IMG/VR virus record: IMGVR_UViG_3300025151_000047
Coordinates: 1-53,008 of that record
Length of the DNA: 53,008 bases
Source: a virus
Direction: 5' to 3' (one strand)
Part shown: positions 17,701-24,945 of the stretch, one piece after another
Position numbering within the stretch: position 1 is the stretch's first letter
Layout of the letters: each line of letters begins with the position of its first letter
Translations under genes and position numbers: made by a program
Notes under the pieces: generated by a model
Seen by the model: only the letters and a program-made list of their open reading frames with translations
What the model was told of the DNA's origin: nothing
Database searches by the model: none

Positions 17701-19725
17701 TGTAATACTATTAGAGGTAGCTCTGTTAACGAAAGCTTTAACAGACCTTGTAAATCTAGATTCGTTTTTCCGAATTGAGTTAAGCCTATCTGAGACAACC
17801 TTGTTTAATTGAGTCATCCACCCTCGTTTTCTACCTTCTTCAGGAGAGTCTGGACTATCAGGATCAAGATCCCTCTTCCCTCTACTAGCTAAGTTAAACC
17901 GATCAGAAAGGTTACGTCCAATGTTAGCAGTAACATCAAACGCTCCACCAACTGCGGGAGACAGTAAACCACCGGCTACACCACTCATTGCCATACTAAG
18001 CCAGATAGCACCGCTCTGCTCTCTCTGGTAGGCCATAGCGTCTGCTGCTTCTTTTCCGTACATAGCTTCATTTAAAACATCCTCAACGGAACTAGCATAC
18101 TTGTATTCTAATGCGCCCCAAATAACACCTTCACTTAACCCAGAAATAGATCGGTAAGCTATTTTACCTGTAACACTTTTAGGAAGATAATCGCCCGCTT
18201 CTAAGTATGTTACTAAGTTTTTAAAGTTCTTTCCTTTACCCGCCCTAAGCGTGTACATAGCAGAGGGGGCTAAAAGCTCAGAGACAATCTGCGTGGGCAT
18301 GAATCTCTGGAAGTGAAGTGCTTTATCGGCTATTCCTCCAACGATCTTACCAGCTGATGATAGACCAACATCTGCTGCTTCTCCCATCCAGTGAATACCT
18401 TTTCTCGTTCTTGTCGCTTTATTGAAAACCGACATTGAGTTAGATACTTTAGTAATATTACTAATTGCAGCAGAACCCTTTAAAGTAAACGCTGCTCCCT
18501 TTAATACCGAATATCCACCTACGGTGGCAGCAGTAGCAAGAATATCTAAAGGTAAAGAAGGGTCAGCAGTAAACCCATAACCAAACATATTAGCGTAAGC
18601 TTTAAACGTAAACTCTCCGTTAGATCTTCCTAAATGTTCAGCGACAGAGTATTCGATTTGTTTTTTGTTAACGCCAGCAATAAACGCAACAGGGTTTTTA
18701 GACTCCACTAAATCCTTAATAAACTCAGGATTCTTTCTAAGATAATATAACATATCTTGGTTTTTAGTTGTAGTCAGAGCTTCAGCTAACATATTTCTTG
18801 TACCGGGAAGCTCATCAGTACCTACCCAAGTCTTATCATCGTACCGGTACAACTTATCGACAGCATCTTCCGTCCCAAACATGGATTCGTAAGTTGAGAT
18901 TTTTTCTCCTGTCATGTAATCAGGAAGAAGTTTTGCAATATTATCAATAAACCATCCATTGCCTGTTCCGGCTGTAGCCATAGCAATTTGCTGTTCAATT
19001 TCTTTTTGTCTGAAAATATCATCAAACTCAGAATCACGTAAGGGGTGATCTTCAGGAAGAGAATCAAAAACCTGCCTTAAAGCAAACTCAGTTTCTTCTC
19101 TCATACGCATCTGTAAAGCTTGGTCAGACATAATACCCGCAGTTTTACCAAGTATAGACTGATTTTCAGCGTACTGAGTAGCATTTGTAAGTTTAGATGC
19201 TTGATACGACTCACGTAAATCGTAGAATCTCATGCCCGTTTCACCCGGCATAGTAGCAAAAAGTTGGCTATTAAGCAAGGTAGGAGCTAACGTAGGATCG
19301 TCAATAGAACGGTGGACACCTTCAATAAATTTAGGATCTGAAGATTCAATAACGATTTGTTTCTCACCGTTTTCGTCTACTACTTCTTTTGCGAGTGATG
19401 TAAATAGGTTAACAAAATAATTATTTTCCGCTTCAACTCTTTGAATAGTTTCCTCAGGAGAAAATCGTTCTGGCCTGAATAAATTATCAGCCGCTGCTCT
19501 AAAGTTATCTCTTAAGTTCATAACTTCAGTTTGATCTAACATATAGTCAGCCGAATAAACTGAGTCTGCTAAAAACCCGCTAAGGTTTTGTGAAAGCTCG
19601 TATTCAGCTAGATAATCATTAAGTTTTTTAGGACGAAGTGAGTCCTCAAACTCTTTTTTCTTTAAAGCATTAACGTAATTAGTAGCTTCTCTAGAATAGT
19701 TCTCACTATTGTATTGAATAGGCAT
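5701..19725 (-). CDS. giant internal virion/ejection protein (4674 aa), candidate virion RNA polymerase
   Basis: Last of three ejection-protein genes, in the position of T7 gp16. Visible parts: hydrophobic segments near residues 388 and 588; a coiled coil near 818-893; a segment resembling single-subunit RNA polymerases at about 1912-2030; a zincin-like EEIGH at 3339-3343 with a later NNELFGVLFA (E about 3416); and a glycine/alanine-rich hydrophobic C-terminal region at about 4415-4590 like those of large polyvalent phage proteins. The polymerase-like pieces are DASGGNVMIG (D1914), TIYERV (about 1961) and FKSPTMTDLYNAG (K2016, M2020, T2021, Y2024). D-to-K spacing is 102 residues, against 94 in T7 RNA polymerase. 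No DxxGR motif lies upstream and no certain motif C was found. No lysozyme motif was seen at the N-terminus. AGGAG precedes the ATG. Ejection-protein role likely; polymerase activity inferred. Confidence 0.8.
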   Translation of the reverse strand: MPIQYNSENYSREATNYVNALKKKEFEDSLRPKKLNDYLAEYELSQNLSGFLADSVYSADYMLDQTEVMNLRDNFRAAADNLFRPERFSPEETIQRVEAENNYFVNLFTSLAKEVVDENGEKQIVIESSDPKFIEGVHRSIDDPTLAPTLLNSQLFATMPGETGMRFYDLRESYQASKLTNATQYAENQSILGKTAGIMSDQALQMRMREETEFALRQVFDSLPEDHPLRDSEFDDIFRQKEIEQQIAMATAGTGNGWFIDNIAKLLPDYMTGEKISTYESMFGTEDAVDKLYRYDDKTWVGTDELPGTRNMLAEALTTTKNQDMLYYLRKNPEFIKDLVESKNPVAFIAGVNKKQIEYSVAEHLGRSNGEFTFKAYANMFGYGFTADPSLPLDILATAATVGGYSVLKGAAFTLKGSAAISNITKVSNSMSVFNKATRTRKGIHWMGEAADVGLSSAGKIVGGIADKALHFQRFMPTQIVSELLAPSAMYTLRAGKGKNFKNLVTYLEAGDYLPKSVTGKIAYRSISGLSEGVIWGALEYKYASSVEDVLNEAMYGKEAADAMAYQREQSGAIWLSMAMSGVAGGLLSPAVGGAFDVTANIGRNLSDRFNLASRGKRDLDPDSPDSPEEGRKRGWMTQLNKVVSDRLNSIRKNESRFTRSVKAFVNRATSNSITADARMSVNYVFTKLDVGDDNSKIEGNLDRLETEIHEIASTANQSGLTIRKTAKRIANSIKDDESISVDEFLKRLTDGLKDDLIARNKEFKAKELNVRLAESAIKKVDPIERRQQIADATVNGVEPSSSETIRSREDFTNLRTQEEQASQASNESQDALDKTTEQISKVKSTVKNLEEQLKNTTDKNKKKELRDQITKEKSKLESLTKTQNEQKSAHEDNVYNHAILVGRRIKAEDDFLIEDISDFRKRLRNKIVEDLTFDKEADAPSFASIMGVLGMDEDLINRLLSMTNISEDMDTLLRKIKNYSTDRISLEDMEKIKNFVNDNFLNVIQAKDAELYETMYHQLIEKGLDPEEAFLSAFDSAEVMKLGDIKTALKDDGDKLNIADVISNLEDGQNKKKQFEEALHKVKDVRDKIAKGDVQELGLGKNVLNNLAASLEIKGRSKMSASELASAISERMKDPTQQDTDNYNKAVSLLDSSVYFKSEEMQIIEKLIKEGVESQEEALIKRQIKTAKDKDDKYNEFKLKQEELLAKRETLRKGSQDQRRPTLSDKARKQAEKRGQNVDELEAEFNEAAGKLGEVETREAKMTPKDEMPVGSVQSYKGGNAETNLKDVPTERLENALNEIENGTGRANDEGAAILVTQVEVGGNKKLEAKPVRLFAEADDLRAEIARRKKSQPATEELTTINKELEEIANLLKEMGDGIEQTVRRRTKDILNNKIRLESERISVEIRPPVGHVKPLMSLLMNVSNYIAANRQNGKNVAGSISEGYNFTNEISREDLLGLIAGSNSGFEIMRLIDTKSGGEQKVYDGDIVLDSIREKLAMADPGQAPAFMKSIDATYNRIFDRKIDGTGLFEGEGSIRNNIDFVEDIIEANRTRAEEWRKANGEDSYVDEDGNPITKEEWESHFNTKITRLAKTNNNIETDNVTDGLIVTNLLKDFNSVLPSGKKIKEFSDLGGVIDLLHPVRAARAVIDALTTQKENTSRVNNRTAVMGKTGKLERKVDIGERRESKIQQRSDSVIASMYDEFDLNRKIDFILKAELDNTGVDIKALREWLTKFKIKEDAIPNKSRDTGLLILPTQAYQSLTSEVPNSIQRAIDLNKQHFLATDPAFMTAVHDALFPMYSSLVVGDAGHFNPEVTTESGTIRPLDGLGFGFPVGFARGGTIQSGMLAAAEITYGYRGVFDAARKLYDSKFEKETGYDFVTFFFGGGIDEVQPEVRERIQKTLFKKQVEELDADASGGNVMIGMVQGIEGAGAIRQFFRDLVREAEGEEGLSRFITENYETIYERVKRTAEERTPSGTLTKAVEAMGEDYVLALEAIRKIFTQADDLDMALKEIFKSPTMTDLYNAGAGTMGNNIYNKFFNVPENKEKIINSGIIDDTSYTRIAIAASDLLGNLFNENGVTVENGWVKETLFPNRGGNKITNEKLRDLFNRFKLTQESNIPIGNAVRSTFDETDDFDTIIGRTTASNREQNSSFSELIRKTLGVSRHLVENKFYENEKDAIKGLSGVIETTLERIESDEQLKELLEKAKETGDFTEAYSRYSTLVTFEEARNIKVDALNSYARQAYRLKESSFEDTMRGMFGNVGEEVISTVLNRLNPVARRGFENDFFFNAAGSDHGRRYSPSNFTPTSEKRFRDGEVYSVVEQRNDPIVGDIGEVIEKLTVLELAIKAAEFTDGSDLPEIGGNKFETSTMYDFFKQWETDSRDSAELRDAAITQLDRLQRAKNRGNLNEGDKEQYDVLIKMISKMIDSTGENRSPEIAGIMEEITGNDTTSQVTSLPSALGFLPKTYLENFEGVPSGIVRMSQLLRSPSAARLERLQTTRKGLTGVNPERPFSDEELAYPNTLPEALDDIKPLRLQKTMPFNIFNSFAANLDKQPTIEKVSELLRSELDNFVQTVNNKQLNEFRDKGNYDKILLAYYSLNGLRESERSQLQIRLEAEKVQSLYDSIFSAIKKEKPSLSDSQINTLVLENTNYILAQNSLDAMVDNSVLDQEMTVRALTQWGFDAKNRVTDLYSLEADTISSIPVSFGTGTIEEAIQNMIINNDVEAGNLLAWLSGDAEFLGEILTSEGRFSAVSARGQDPNRAMNALVAFSGGDSPALYLSLYAMNSAKRYAISKIMGKDYEITSQHIGVFTKYYDKKLQGESLDASDVFGMEDFVRTLDETETKTIQNLLDRGTNEAVRGYSNRHILNESLRNIPVTEAVAQDMKKMFPNIDRVLGRVEEGMTIESLLKTRSEKTIISKKDNVFINQFGEPVSPHYVLGRVRVKLLPVEKLMAINSIVNKKLMDTITFAHSMGIDIPYEKSLPNAIGGYDPFSSKGSSIQEVRQNAMIQTQAIKRLTKNKANTQVDNRNTMFIGTKAMDAEFLVYDDASIRQAYSIANEINANEILSDLSIEDSNALDTIRSVDKEAFSRAMSLVPFIGKEEGLFNIFKRLETLRKNLRGQKNVTYREMYDDFRDNILPVIALLRENVLKQQNDKAVYNPDNIRHQNDIMEDPLQITADFAVADSIKDVNENTSNPTVPMAANQTELEINSIKPRTDSNEPFSGSNTIDEVFNNDKFAQNGFYHQNFLTVINELLATETINKNDHLLLKAVFNDRANHVLLKDLFGDSKPLDVVVDPEVKAGGRAEVVAARIRVAKDLAESFEGISEFGAVGIILEEIGHIVGSKLDKESMRDYMTVARDLLKNKEGFDKFVELEQKIFGKPNERNSYDSRISEFKKNLGIDSPEYDPSVNNELFGVLFALSALFGNDVNSFVLKIKDNKTIAEGIDNASHYIEKYNRYKSFVDKNFKTFIGSEGMGLMAETGLRKQSHVNALDQDEVSGMFDNFDGPDSFFNNEGPKRPDIPEAFKTDIHRLDDVIREHTDEEGMFNAFEIKNDDLRRKAIDRFLDSKREQTSSGTLVDSPVFTLMSNLSGGLISREKTEKLMHNLAQPFGLKKFAFMANKENGLPSTILMLLQATDTKLLVSSSAFGSNLPTMQGLGLQLKGIFEPLMNGLLEIKLSNFTPGMKTGTEDYTPYDLFIDMFWASTAMREKVSETQYSNEIKGWQGREAAKNRAQEIMKLAFRKAGQTLDEKTLAEQETNIEKVVDLVEMWAHPERGIWKQIITAQVDSGVFDATLGDRLITEGVIPVKFSDDVFRNDGKNGIQAREELRNAIGDQITDELINSEFIDADLFKVIFADYFERDDATKSPSSIDMGPASSIYNEYLQKKGDTNTAFNSFMRDIKKGKLKKDDLLTEPERDVYNDHIRGDRPLSEKQKEAIMELRNDRLKKTKEAQKRTYTQGMDEKLANLVAEDYMMRAGSSTYTFVGEKFFNTMDMLQNPLIKKHLNLDPAEIFGSLMRGQAAQAFDRQVFGNAFGIRGVGISDLIDTIDQLVENNQFEDIMLDPLMKQMGEKRGLKPEEKNKFTHAFNAIKSAYRYSTGTLKWDDKDASSIPFINMLNHIGQLGSALAIGPRLAFASLLEETPMALAGSFKANLQAANNRIQEGVGLLKSKQDKNAFLEGLGLITQDLTREVNVVLQKIGMEDGRKLDQSRFDKGFEGLTKGIYAFTSKGLNSQVNLNRQIGARKTTQDINRLFYRMSKGVSLIDDEGNLIPGSPRGPILPTFNELAEAFQDMNVNELSLKELRVKLKSNYNMDSDLITVVIDMLKNGLFSRELAPVVQKLFYDYGDDIKQKGLPFDKMVSETSFDYNSNAKERAQRIQVINALREILWLGATRYAKQPSVSEAPAVGARALGPLAPIATALNTYSSTVYSGMHRAGLGGMAAFAAAFMGHALSGYLYYKLIQLQMSTSYEDMVEKAKRDPMSEIQDAMMSVPFFGMNQMVIATLLQVLRGQRPSNTQIYSMAGIAMVNRMLQLPTRVTNAFAKINQGEALTGAANVASMVPLPFFAIVPIGLRVSNDMLKNSGMPLFDPFKTGYKPMENIKVSKPVREAPGPRQGTVEPRQSQPRDSMRDPDLIPALKEELNRPDMSEYENLGSLLRDSLIGGMKKPIL

Positions 19726-19744
19726 GTAATTTTCTCCTGATTAA

Positions 19745-22700
19745 TTAGGTGTCACTAATGAATTTACTCATAGTATAATATGGGTTAAGTTTCATATTGC
19801 GGTTCATTCGGTTGAGTACTTCTTTTATATTTTCTTTTTCTTGAGCACTATATAATAAAGGTATCATATCTAAGTTATACATCCAATTAGCTGGCTCAAA
19901 GACTTTATCGCTAAAGTTTCTATTAGAATTTCTTAAAATATTTTCTTTAATTTGTAAAAAATATTTCTCATCTAACATATACTCTTGTTCTTGACCAAAC
20001 CCCAAACCTTCTCCGAAATTAGTTTCAATAGTTGTATCGAGACCTGTACCTAAGACAGCTGCGAATAACTTTGGAATTCCTTTGGTATCAGTGGCATCGG
20101 TATAATCCAACATGTTTTTAATGAATTTTGATGTTTTCACTTCTGGGTTAGGTAACTGAGACATTTGCTGTAATTGTATATAAAAAGCAATACCTTGGTT
20201 GAGACCTAATTCCGAAATACCGTATTCGTAACTGTCTTGGTCCCCTTTTTTAGCATGTGATAAGCCTCTCTTTAATCCATTATGGTTTACTAGTCTTCTT
20301 AAAACCTCCATCCAATCACCTGAAACTCCTTGAAGCTGTTTAAACTGACTATTTAAAAGTTTAAAAGTATCGTAAGGAACAATGGTTTCACTCTGAGAAA
20401 CAATCTCAGCTTGGGCTAAAGGATCATTAATTTCTAATTCACTTTCAATACGAGATAAAAATTCACCTTGCTCAGTAAAAGGATTAAACTCAAAGGGGCT
20501 ACTAAATCCGTCTGCTACGGGATCTTTAGAAGCAGGCATAACCTTAACGCTATATGTAAAGAATCTACCATCATATAACTCATCTTTTTCTTCCATATAA
20601 GCAGTAAGACCCGGTTTACTATCGTCTTCGTTATCGACTTCTACAATAGATACGACAACTCTTTTACCTGCGGTATTTAAACTCTGTGTTAAAAGAGCAT
20701 CAGCTGAAAATTCTGATGTTCTTTTACCTTCTGCTTCAAGAGTAGCCAACATAGACCTATATAATTCTCCTGTTTCCATGGAAAAGTTGAAAACTTGAGG
20801 GTCATCTAAACCAACTCTAGTCATTTCAGCCATAAGCTCTTCAGTGGCTACCCTACCTTTTTCTCTATTTTTAATAATTTCTTCTTCGTTTGATCTAGGT
20901 AATCCAGTTACACGATCCATGTTTAATACATCGTTAACATCGTTTCCTATATTTGAATTTTCAAATACAATTCTTCTATCAAATATTGCTCTTGATGGTA
21001 TTTGAGTATCTTCAAAAATTAAACCTTGGTAACCTTGAATTACTCTAGCATAGTTATTTATATCTTCTGGTCTATTTCCGAGTAAAGCTACGCTATTTGC
21101 TAATGCAAAATTCCTAATATCGATAACACGATCAGGGGTAGCTTCAAACGCCCCAGCGTTACGTGGCCTAGAAGATTTAAAATTACTAGCTGGTATACCT
21201 AAAATAGATGCCAGTAAATCACTAGATTTTTCAACAGTTTCTTCAGGTAAAAATGAGATACCATTTCCACTGACTAAACCAAAAATAGGAGCAACTTTCG
21301 TTAAGTTACTTTGCATCCAGTTATTAAGCTCCCCTTGTCCTTGTGTTTTAGCTTGTTCAATTTCCTCTATTAAACCGTTCATTCTTTTATTTAATTCTTG
21401 TTGAACTCCTTTAGGGAAATCTAAAGAGTACCCGTGAATTTGTCTTTTTTCTTTATAAGATTCCATAAAAGAAGAAAGGTAGGGGACAACCTTTTCGTTA
21501 TCGTCGCTAAACTTAAATACGCCATCACTGTAGCTAAAAATACCACCACTTTCAAAAGCTACCTTATTACCTAATCTTTGCATAGAGTCTTCAAAAGAAT
21601 TCACAAATCCGACGTACCTCTGGTCTCCTTCAAATATCTCGCTGTTACCTTTTCTTTCAAGTATTTCTGCAATGTTTTTAAATTTCATAAGAGCGTTCAC
21701 ATCTTCGTCTTCTATAATTGCTTCAATACCTTTAAAAGCCATATCATTTAAATACGGTAAATTAGCTCGTCTAAAATCTTCTAAAATAGTACTATTTACG
21801 GATCTTGAAATATTGTTAAAAGCTTCTTCACCTAATGACATGGCAGCATAAGATAAATGATCCATAGCCTCTGAAGAGGATTGATAATCGTTTACTGTAA
21901 CTCCGTTACTTAAAGCAGAAACCGTAGAACTTGTAGCAGTTGCTTGTTCTGTAAATCTCTGAGGAGTAGGAATATCAATACCTTCATTAACCATTTTTCT
22001 AGCTATTTGAGTATAAGCTTCAAAATCGTCATCGAAGAGAGATTCATCAATACTATCTCTGAGAGACATATATTTCTCTGCGTCTGGGAACATAAGTTCC
22101 ATAGGCATAGGAGACTGAGGATATTTCCCCATTCCTACACCAGATGTAGCTTCTTGATACTCGAAATCGTAAGCAGCAATGCGGAAATCCAGCATATTAT
22201 CTATAATAGATTTTTGGTTATCTCCGTACTGGGAGCTGTAAAGATTATCTATAATTGTTCTAGTTGTATATATTCTTTCGTCTTCTCTATTAGCCTCAGG
22301 AGGAGGAGAACTCGGTACAGTCACAGGGTTTACTGGCCCAGTTGTCATTTCGGCTTGCCGTGCCGCTTGTAAAAGCTGTCCGGTTCTTTGGTTACTACCA
22401 AAGAACAACTCAAAGTCTTGTCTGTACAGACCGGAATAAGCCCTCATTGCCATAGCATAAGCAGCTCTATCTCCTTCCGATCCCTCACCCAGAATCGTTG
22501 AAAGATATTCAGGTTCTTCTTGGACTTTCTTAACAAACGGTTGCAGTTCTTCTGGGAATCTCAAAACATTGTATCTACTCAATAATCGAGTATTAGTAAT
22601 AGCTGAGTCTCGATCGATAATTGAAGGAACCTGTTTAACGCCATTATAAAGGTAGGTAAACATGCCTGCTTGACCAGCGGGAGAAAGACTAAGAGCCTCA

Positions 22701-23707
22701 CCCATAGCTTGTAAATCTTCATCTACTGATGAAGTATATTTAGACATTTTATGAATATTTGCTGTTCGATTCAGTTGCCCATTTACTAAAAGTGTAGAAG
22801 CGTTTCGACCTCTGGCTAAACGATTTTGAATTGTAGTCTGAGCAGCATAAAAAGAGCTAACCTTTTGATCGACTGCTTCCATAATACCGGGGTTATCTAA
22901 TACGTTTCTAGGATCAATACCAGCTTCTGAAAGGCTAGTCTCTAAAAAGTTTCTAATAGTATTATTGAACGCTGTTGCACCCAGACCAACCCTACCAGCA
23001 CCTTCGCTATTTAGAATAACATCTAATTGAGTATTAGTAATATCGTATAATCTGTTAAACTGTTCCTTAAGATCGTTTGAGATCTGACCCTGCAACCAAC
23101 GATCACCCGAAGTTTTTAACTGTGGGTTAGCACTAGTAAAATCTTTAGTTGCCGCCTCAAGAAAATCTTGCCTACTGAGACCTTCTCCTTCTGAAACGAT
23201 GGGATAGTTATTCGATTCTCTGAGAGTTTTAGAAGCCCAACTAGTAAACTTAAGATCGTCTGTAATTCCATTTAATTCTTGTAATGCCTGAGTTCGTTGA
23301 TTATGAGCTGCAACCTGAGACGTTTTAGTCAGGGGTTTAAACTCAGCATATGCTTGATCAATCATACGAAGCTTAGACTGGTAATCGATATTGTCTTTCT
23401 GAAGAATATTACCAACTAATAGTTGGACATCTTGCATTCTTTCTCTATCTACTCTATCTCTGATTCTTCTTCCTTCTTCTACTAATCCAGTAATTGGACG
23501 TAAGGTAGCGAGAAGATCAGAAGCGATATTACTCTGTGGGGCAAAGGCAGTTCTTGCGTTCGCTCCGAATTGAATACCACCGAGCTGGGGCATAGAAAGC
23601 ATTTCAGCTTCTTTGTAAACAGTAGGAGTACGCCTTTCTAATCTATCTAACTGACCGGGAATTCTTCCCGACATTTGAACCATATCGTTTTTAGTTACTT
23701 TAGGCAT
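19745..23707 (-). CDS. internal virion/ejection protein, T7 gp15-like by position and size (1320 aa)
   Basis: A large soluble, mostly helical protein without cysteine-rich or beta-helix features. It begins MPKVTKNDMVQMSGRIPGQL. It lies between a short glycine-rich gp14-like gene (8-base overlap) and the giant last gene, the gp14-gp15-gp16 order of T7-like podoviruses; T7 gp15 is about 750 residues, so this is a long version. Such proteins form the inner core above the portal and are ejected to help make a channel for DNA. AGGAGG precedes the start. No peptidase or lysozyme motif was seen. The assignment rests on context more than sequence. Confidence 0.65.
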   Translation of the reverse strand: MPKVTKNDMVQMSGRIPGQLDRLERRTPTVYKEAEMLSMPQLGGIQFGANARTAFAPQSNIASDLLATLRPITGLVEEGRRIRDRVDRERMQDVQLLVGNILQKDNIDYQSKLRMIDQAYAEFKPLTKTSQVAAHNQRTQALQELNGITDDLKFTSWASKTLRESNNYPIVSEGEGLSRQDFLEAATKDFTSANPQLKTSGDRWLQGQISNDLKEQFNRLYDITNTQLDVILNSEGAGRVGLGATAFNNTIRNFLETSLSEAGIDPRNVLDNPGIMEAVDQKVSSFYAAQTTIQNRLARGRNASTLLVNGQLNRTANIHKMSKYTSSVDEDLQAMGEALSLSPAGQAGMFTYLYNGVKQVPSIIDRDSAITNTRLLSRYNVLRFPEELQPFVKKVQEEPEYLSTILGEGSEGDRAAYAMAMRAYSGLYRQDFELFFGSNQRTGQLLQAARQAEMTTGPVNPVTVPSSPPPEANREDERIYTTRTIIDNLYSSQYGDNQKSIIDNMLDFRIAAYDFEYQEATSGVGMGKYPQSPMPMELMFPDAEKYMSLRDSIDESLFDDDFEAYTQIARKMVNEGIDIPTPQRFTEQATATSSTVSALSNGVTVNDYQSSSEAMDHLSYAAMSLGEEAFNNISRSVNSTILEDFRRANLPYLNDMAFKGIEAIIEDEDVNALMKFKNIAEILERKGNSEIFEGDQRYVGFVNSFEDSMQRLGNKVAFESGGIFSYSDGVFKFSDDNEKVVPYLSSFMESYKEKRQIHGYSLDFPKGVQQELNKRMNGLIEEIEQAKTQGQGELNNWMQSNLTKVAPIFGLVSGNGISFLPEETVEKSSDLLASILGIPASNFKSSRPRNAGAFEATPDRVIDIRNFALANSVALLGNRPEDINNYARVIQGYQGLIFEDTQIPSRAIFDRRIVFENSNIGNDVNDVLNMDRVTGLPRSNEEEIIKNREKGRVATEELMAEMTRVGLDDPQVFNFSMETGELYRSMLATLEAEGKRTSEFSADALLTQSLNTAGKRVVVSIVEVDNEDDSKPGLTAYMEEKDELYDGRFFTYSVKVMPASKDPVADGFSSPFEFNPFTEQGEFLSRIESELEINDPLAQAEIVSQSETIVPYDTFKLLNSQFKQLQGVSGDWMEVLRRLVNHNGLKRGLSHAKKGDQDSYEYGISELGLNQGIAFYIQLQQMSQLPNPEVKTSKFIKNMLDYTDATDTKGIPKLFAAVLGTGLDTTIETNFGEGLGFGQEQEYMLDEKYFLQIKENILRNSNRNFSDKVFEPANWMYNLDMIPLLYSAQEKENIKEVLNRMNRNMKLNPYYTMSKFISDT

Positions 23708-24452
23708 ATGATCCTCCTACTGCAAGTGTATCGTCTTGTCCCCCACCCAAGAATGAAGTAGAGTATATAGTGCTTGATGTATTCTGAGACCCGACTACAG
23801 GTGGTGATGAAGGGTTTTGAGTAGGAGTTGAACCGACAAGTCCACCGATTGCTCCCCCAAGACCTACGCCAGACATAACACCGCTGAGTCCGCCCATGAG
23901 ACCAGCCATAAGCATATTAGGTTGGGCAGGAGGCATTCCCGGAAGATAAGCATCCGCTTGTACCATAGTATCATCAATCTGATTCATATTATTTCTATAC
24001 TGATTTTCCATAGATTTCTTTTCATCTAAGGTATTAAAGAATTCGTTTTCCCAATTCTTAGCACCTTTCATTTCCATTTGCTTTTGAATAGCTTCAGCAG
24101 TACCTGAGGATAACCCTATTTTGTTAGACAGCATAGCGTTAGTAGTAGCTTTCTGCAATCTATGGTTCTCTGCCATAGCTTCTCTTCTGCCTTCGACATT
24201 CTTTTGTAAAGCAATTTGCTGTTCTGCGTAGTTTCTAGACAGTTGTTCAGCAATAAGAGAATTTTGAATTCGTTTCATGGCGTTCGCGTTAACAACACCA
24301 AAAAGTTGTTTTCCAGCAGCCCACGATTCTTTGAGTGTTCTATCATTATAAGCGGCTACTTCGGCGTTATATTGAGACTCTGCTTCGCTCATGCCACCGA
24401 AAACACCAAGCGCACCGCCTATAACGGCACCGCCAACTGCAAAATAAGGCAT
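23700..24452 (-). CDS. internal virion protein, T7 gp14-like (250 aa)
   Basis: The N-terminus is a glycine/alanine-rich hydrophobic segment (AVGGAVIGGALGVFGGMSEA). A long charged helix follows (residues 30-150, with MKRIQNSLIAEQLSRNYAEQ), and a second glycine-rich hydrophobic segment lies near residues 180-210 (GLMGGLSGVMSGVGLGGAIG). This layout is typical of gp14-type ejection proteins that insert into the host outer envelope. It is followed at an 8-base overlap by the gp15-like gene. GGAG lies before the ATG. Sequence family assignment is by architecture and order. Confidence 0.65.
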   Translation of the reverse strand: MPYFAVGGAVIGGALGVFGGMSEAESQYNAEVAAYNDRTLKESWAAGKQLFGVVNANAMKRIQNSLIAEQLSRNYAEQQIALQKNVEGRREAMAENHRLQKATTNAMLSNKIGLSSGTAEAIQKQMEMKGAKNWENEFFNTLDEKKSMENQYRNNMNQIDDTMVQADAYLPGMPPAQPNMLMAGLMGGLSGVMSGVGLGGAIGGLVGSTPTQNPSSPPVVGSQNTSSTIYSTSFLGGGQDDTLAVGGSYA

Positions 24453-24453
24453 A

Positions 24454-24945
24454 TTATTTCTCCATAAAAGAAAGTATTTTATCTAAGTTATTATCTATAT
24501 CCTCAGTATAAACGTGCAAGATAGGGTAATTAGCTTCTTGTAATGCTTTAGTAAGACACCACCTAGACCAATCTATGATATCTGTAGGTGGATTAAAAGG
24601 GGATTCAAATTTAACTAATTCCTGTTCTTTTTTAAAAATTCTGTTAACACTCTCTAATTGGCGATTTTTATCTTTTCTCTCCAAGATAACTAGTCTGTCA
24701 ATGTTATAGACTGGGGTTTTTAACAACACGGCAGGCCACACCTTTACACACATACCTTTCCAGATATGATCAGCGCAGCCTTTTTCAACAACAAGAGGGT
24801 CAACTTCCCAAAAACCATCGGGGTTTTCTTCTTTGGGAGTAAAATATAAAAACTTTTTACCAGCAATAGGTAATCCGTTTTTACGTAAAAAATTCATAGT
24901 AAAGGATGAACCAACTCTGGGTCCAATTCCTGTTACAACTTTCAT
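24454..24945 (-). CDS. sulfotransferase-like P-loop protein (163 aa)
   Basis: The N-terminus MKVVTGIGPRVGSSFTMNFL matches the start of sulfotransferase-like folds, where a GxRxGSS loop binds the 5'-phosphosulfate of PAPS. A later segment (RLVILERKDKNRQLESVNRI) looks like the R/S-containing strand that binds the 3'-phosphate. At 163 residues it is shorter than typical sulfotransferases (about 250-300), so it may instead be a P-loop kinase relative. It overlaps terL by four bases (ATGA) and precedes the ejection-protein genes. Its substrate is unknown; modification of a surface or virion component is possible. Confidence 0.5.
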   Translation of the reverse strand: MKVVTGIGPRVGSSFTMNFLRKNGLPIAGKKFLYFTPKEENPDGFWEVDPLVVEKGCADHIWKGMCVKVWPAVLLKTPVYNIDRLVILERKDKNRQLESVNRIFKKEQELVKFESPFNPPTDIIDWSRWCLTKALQEANYPILHVYTEDIDNNLDKILSFMEK

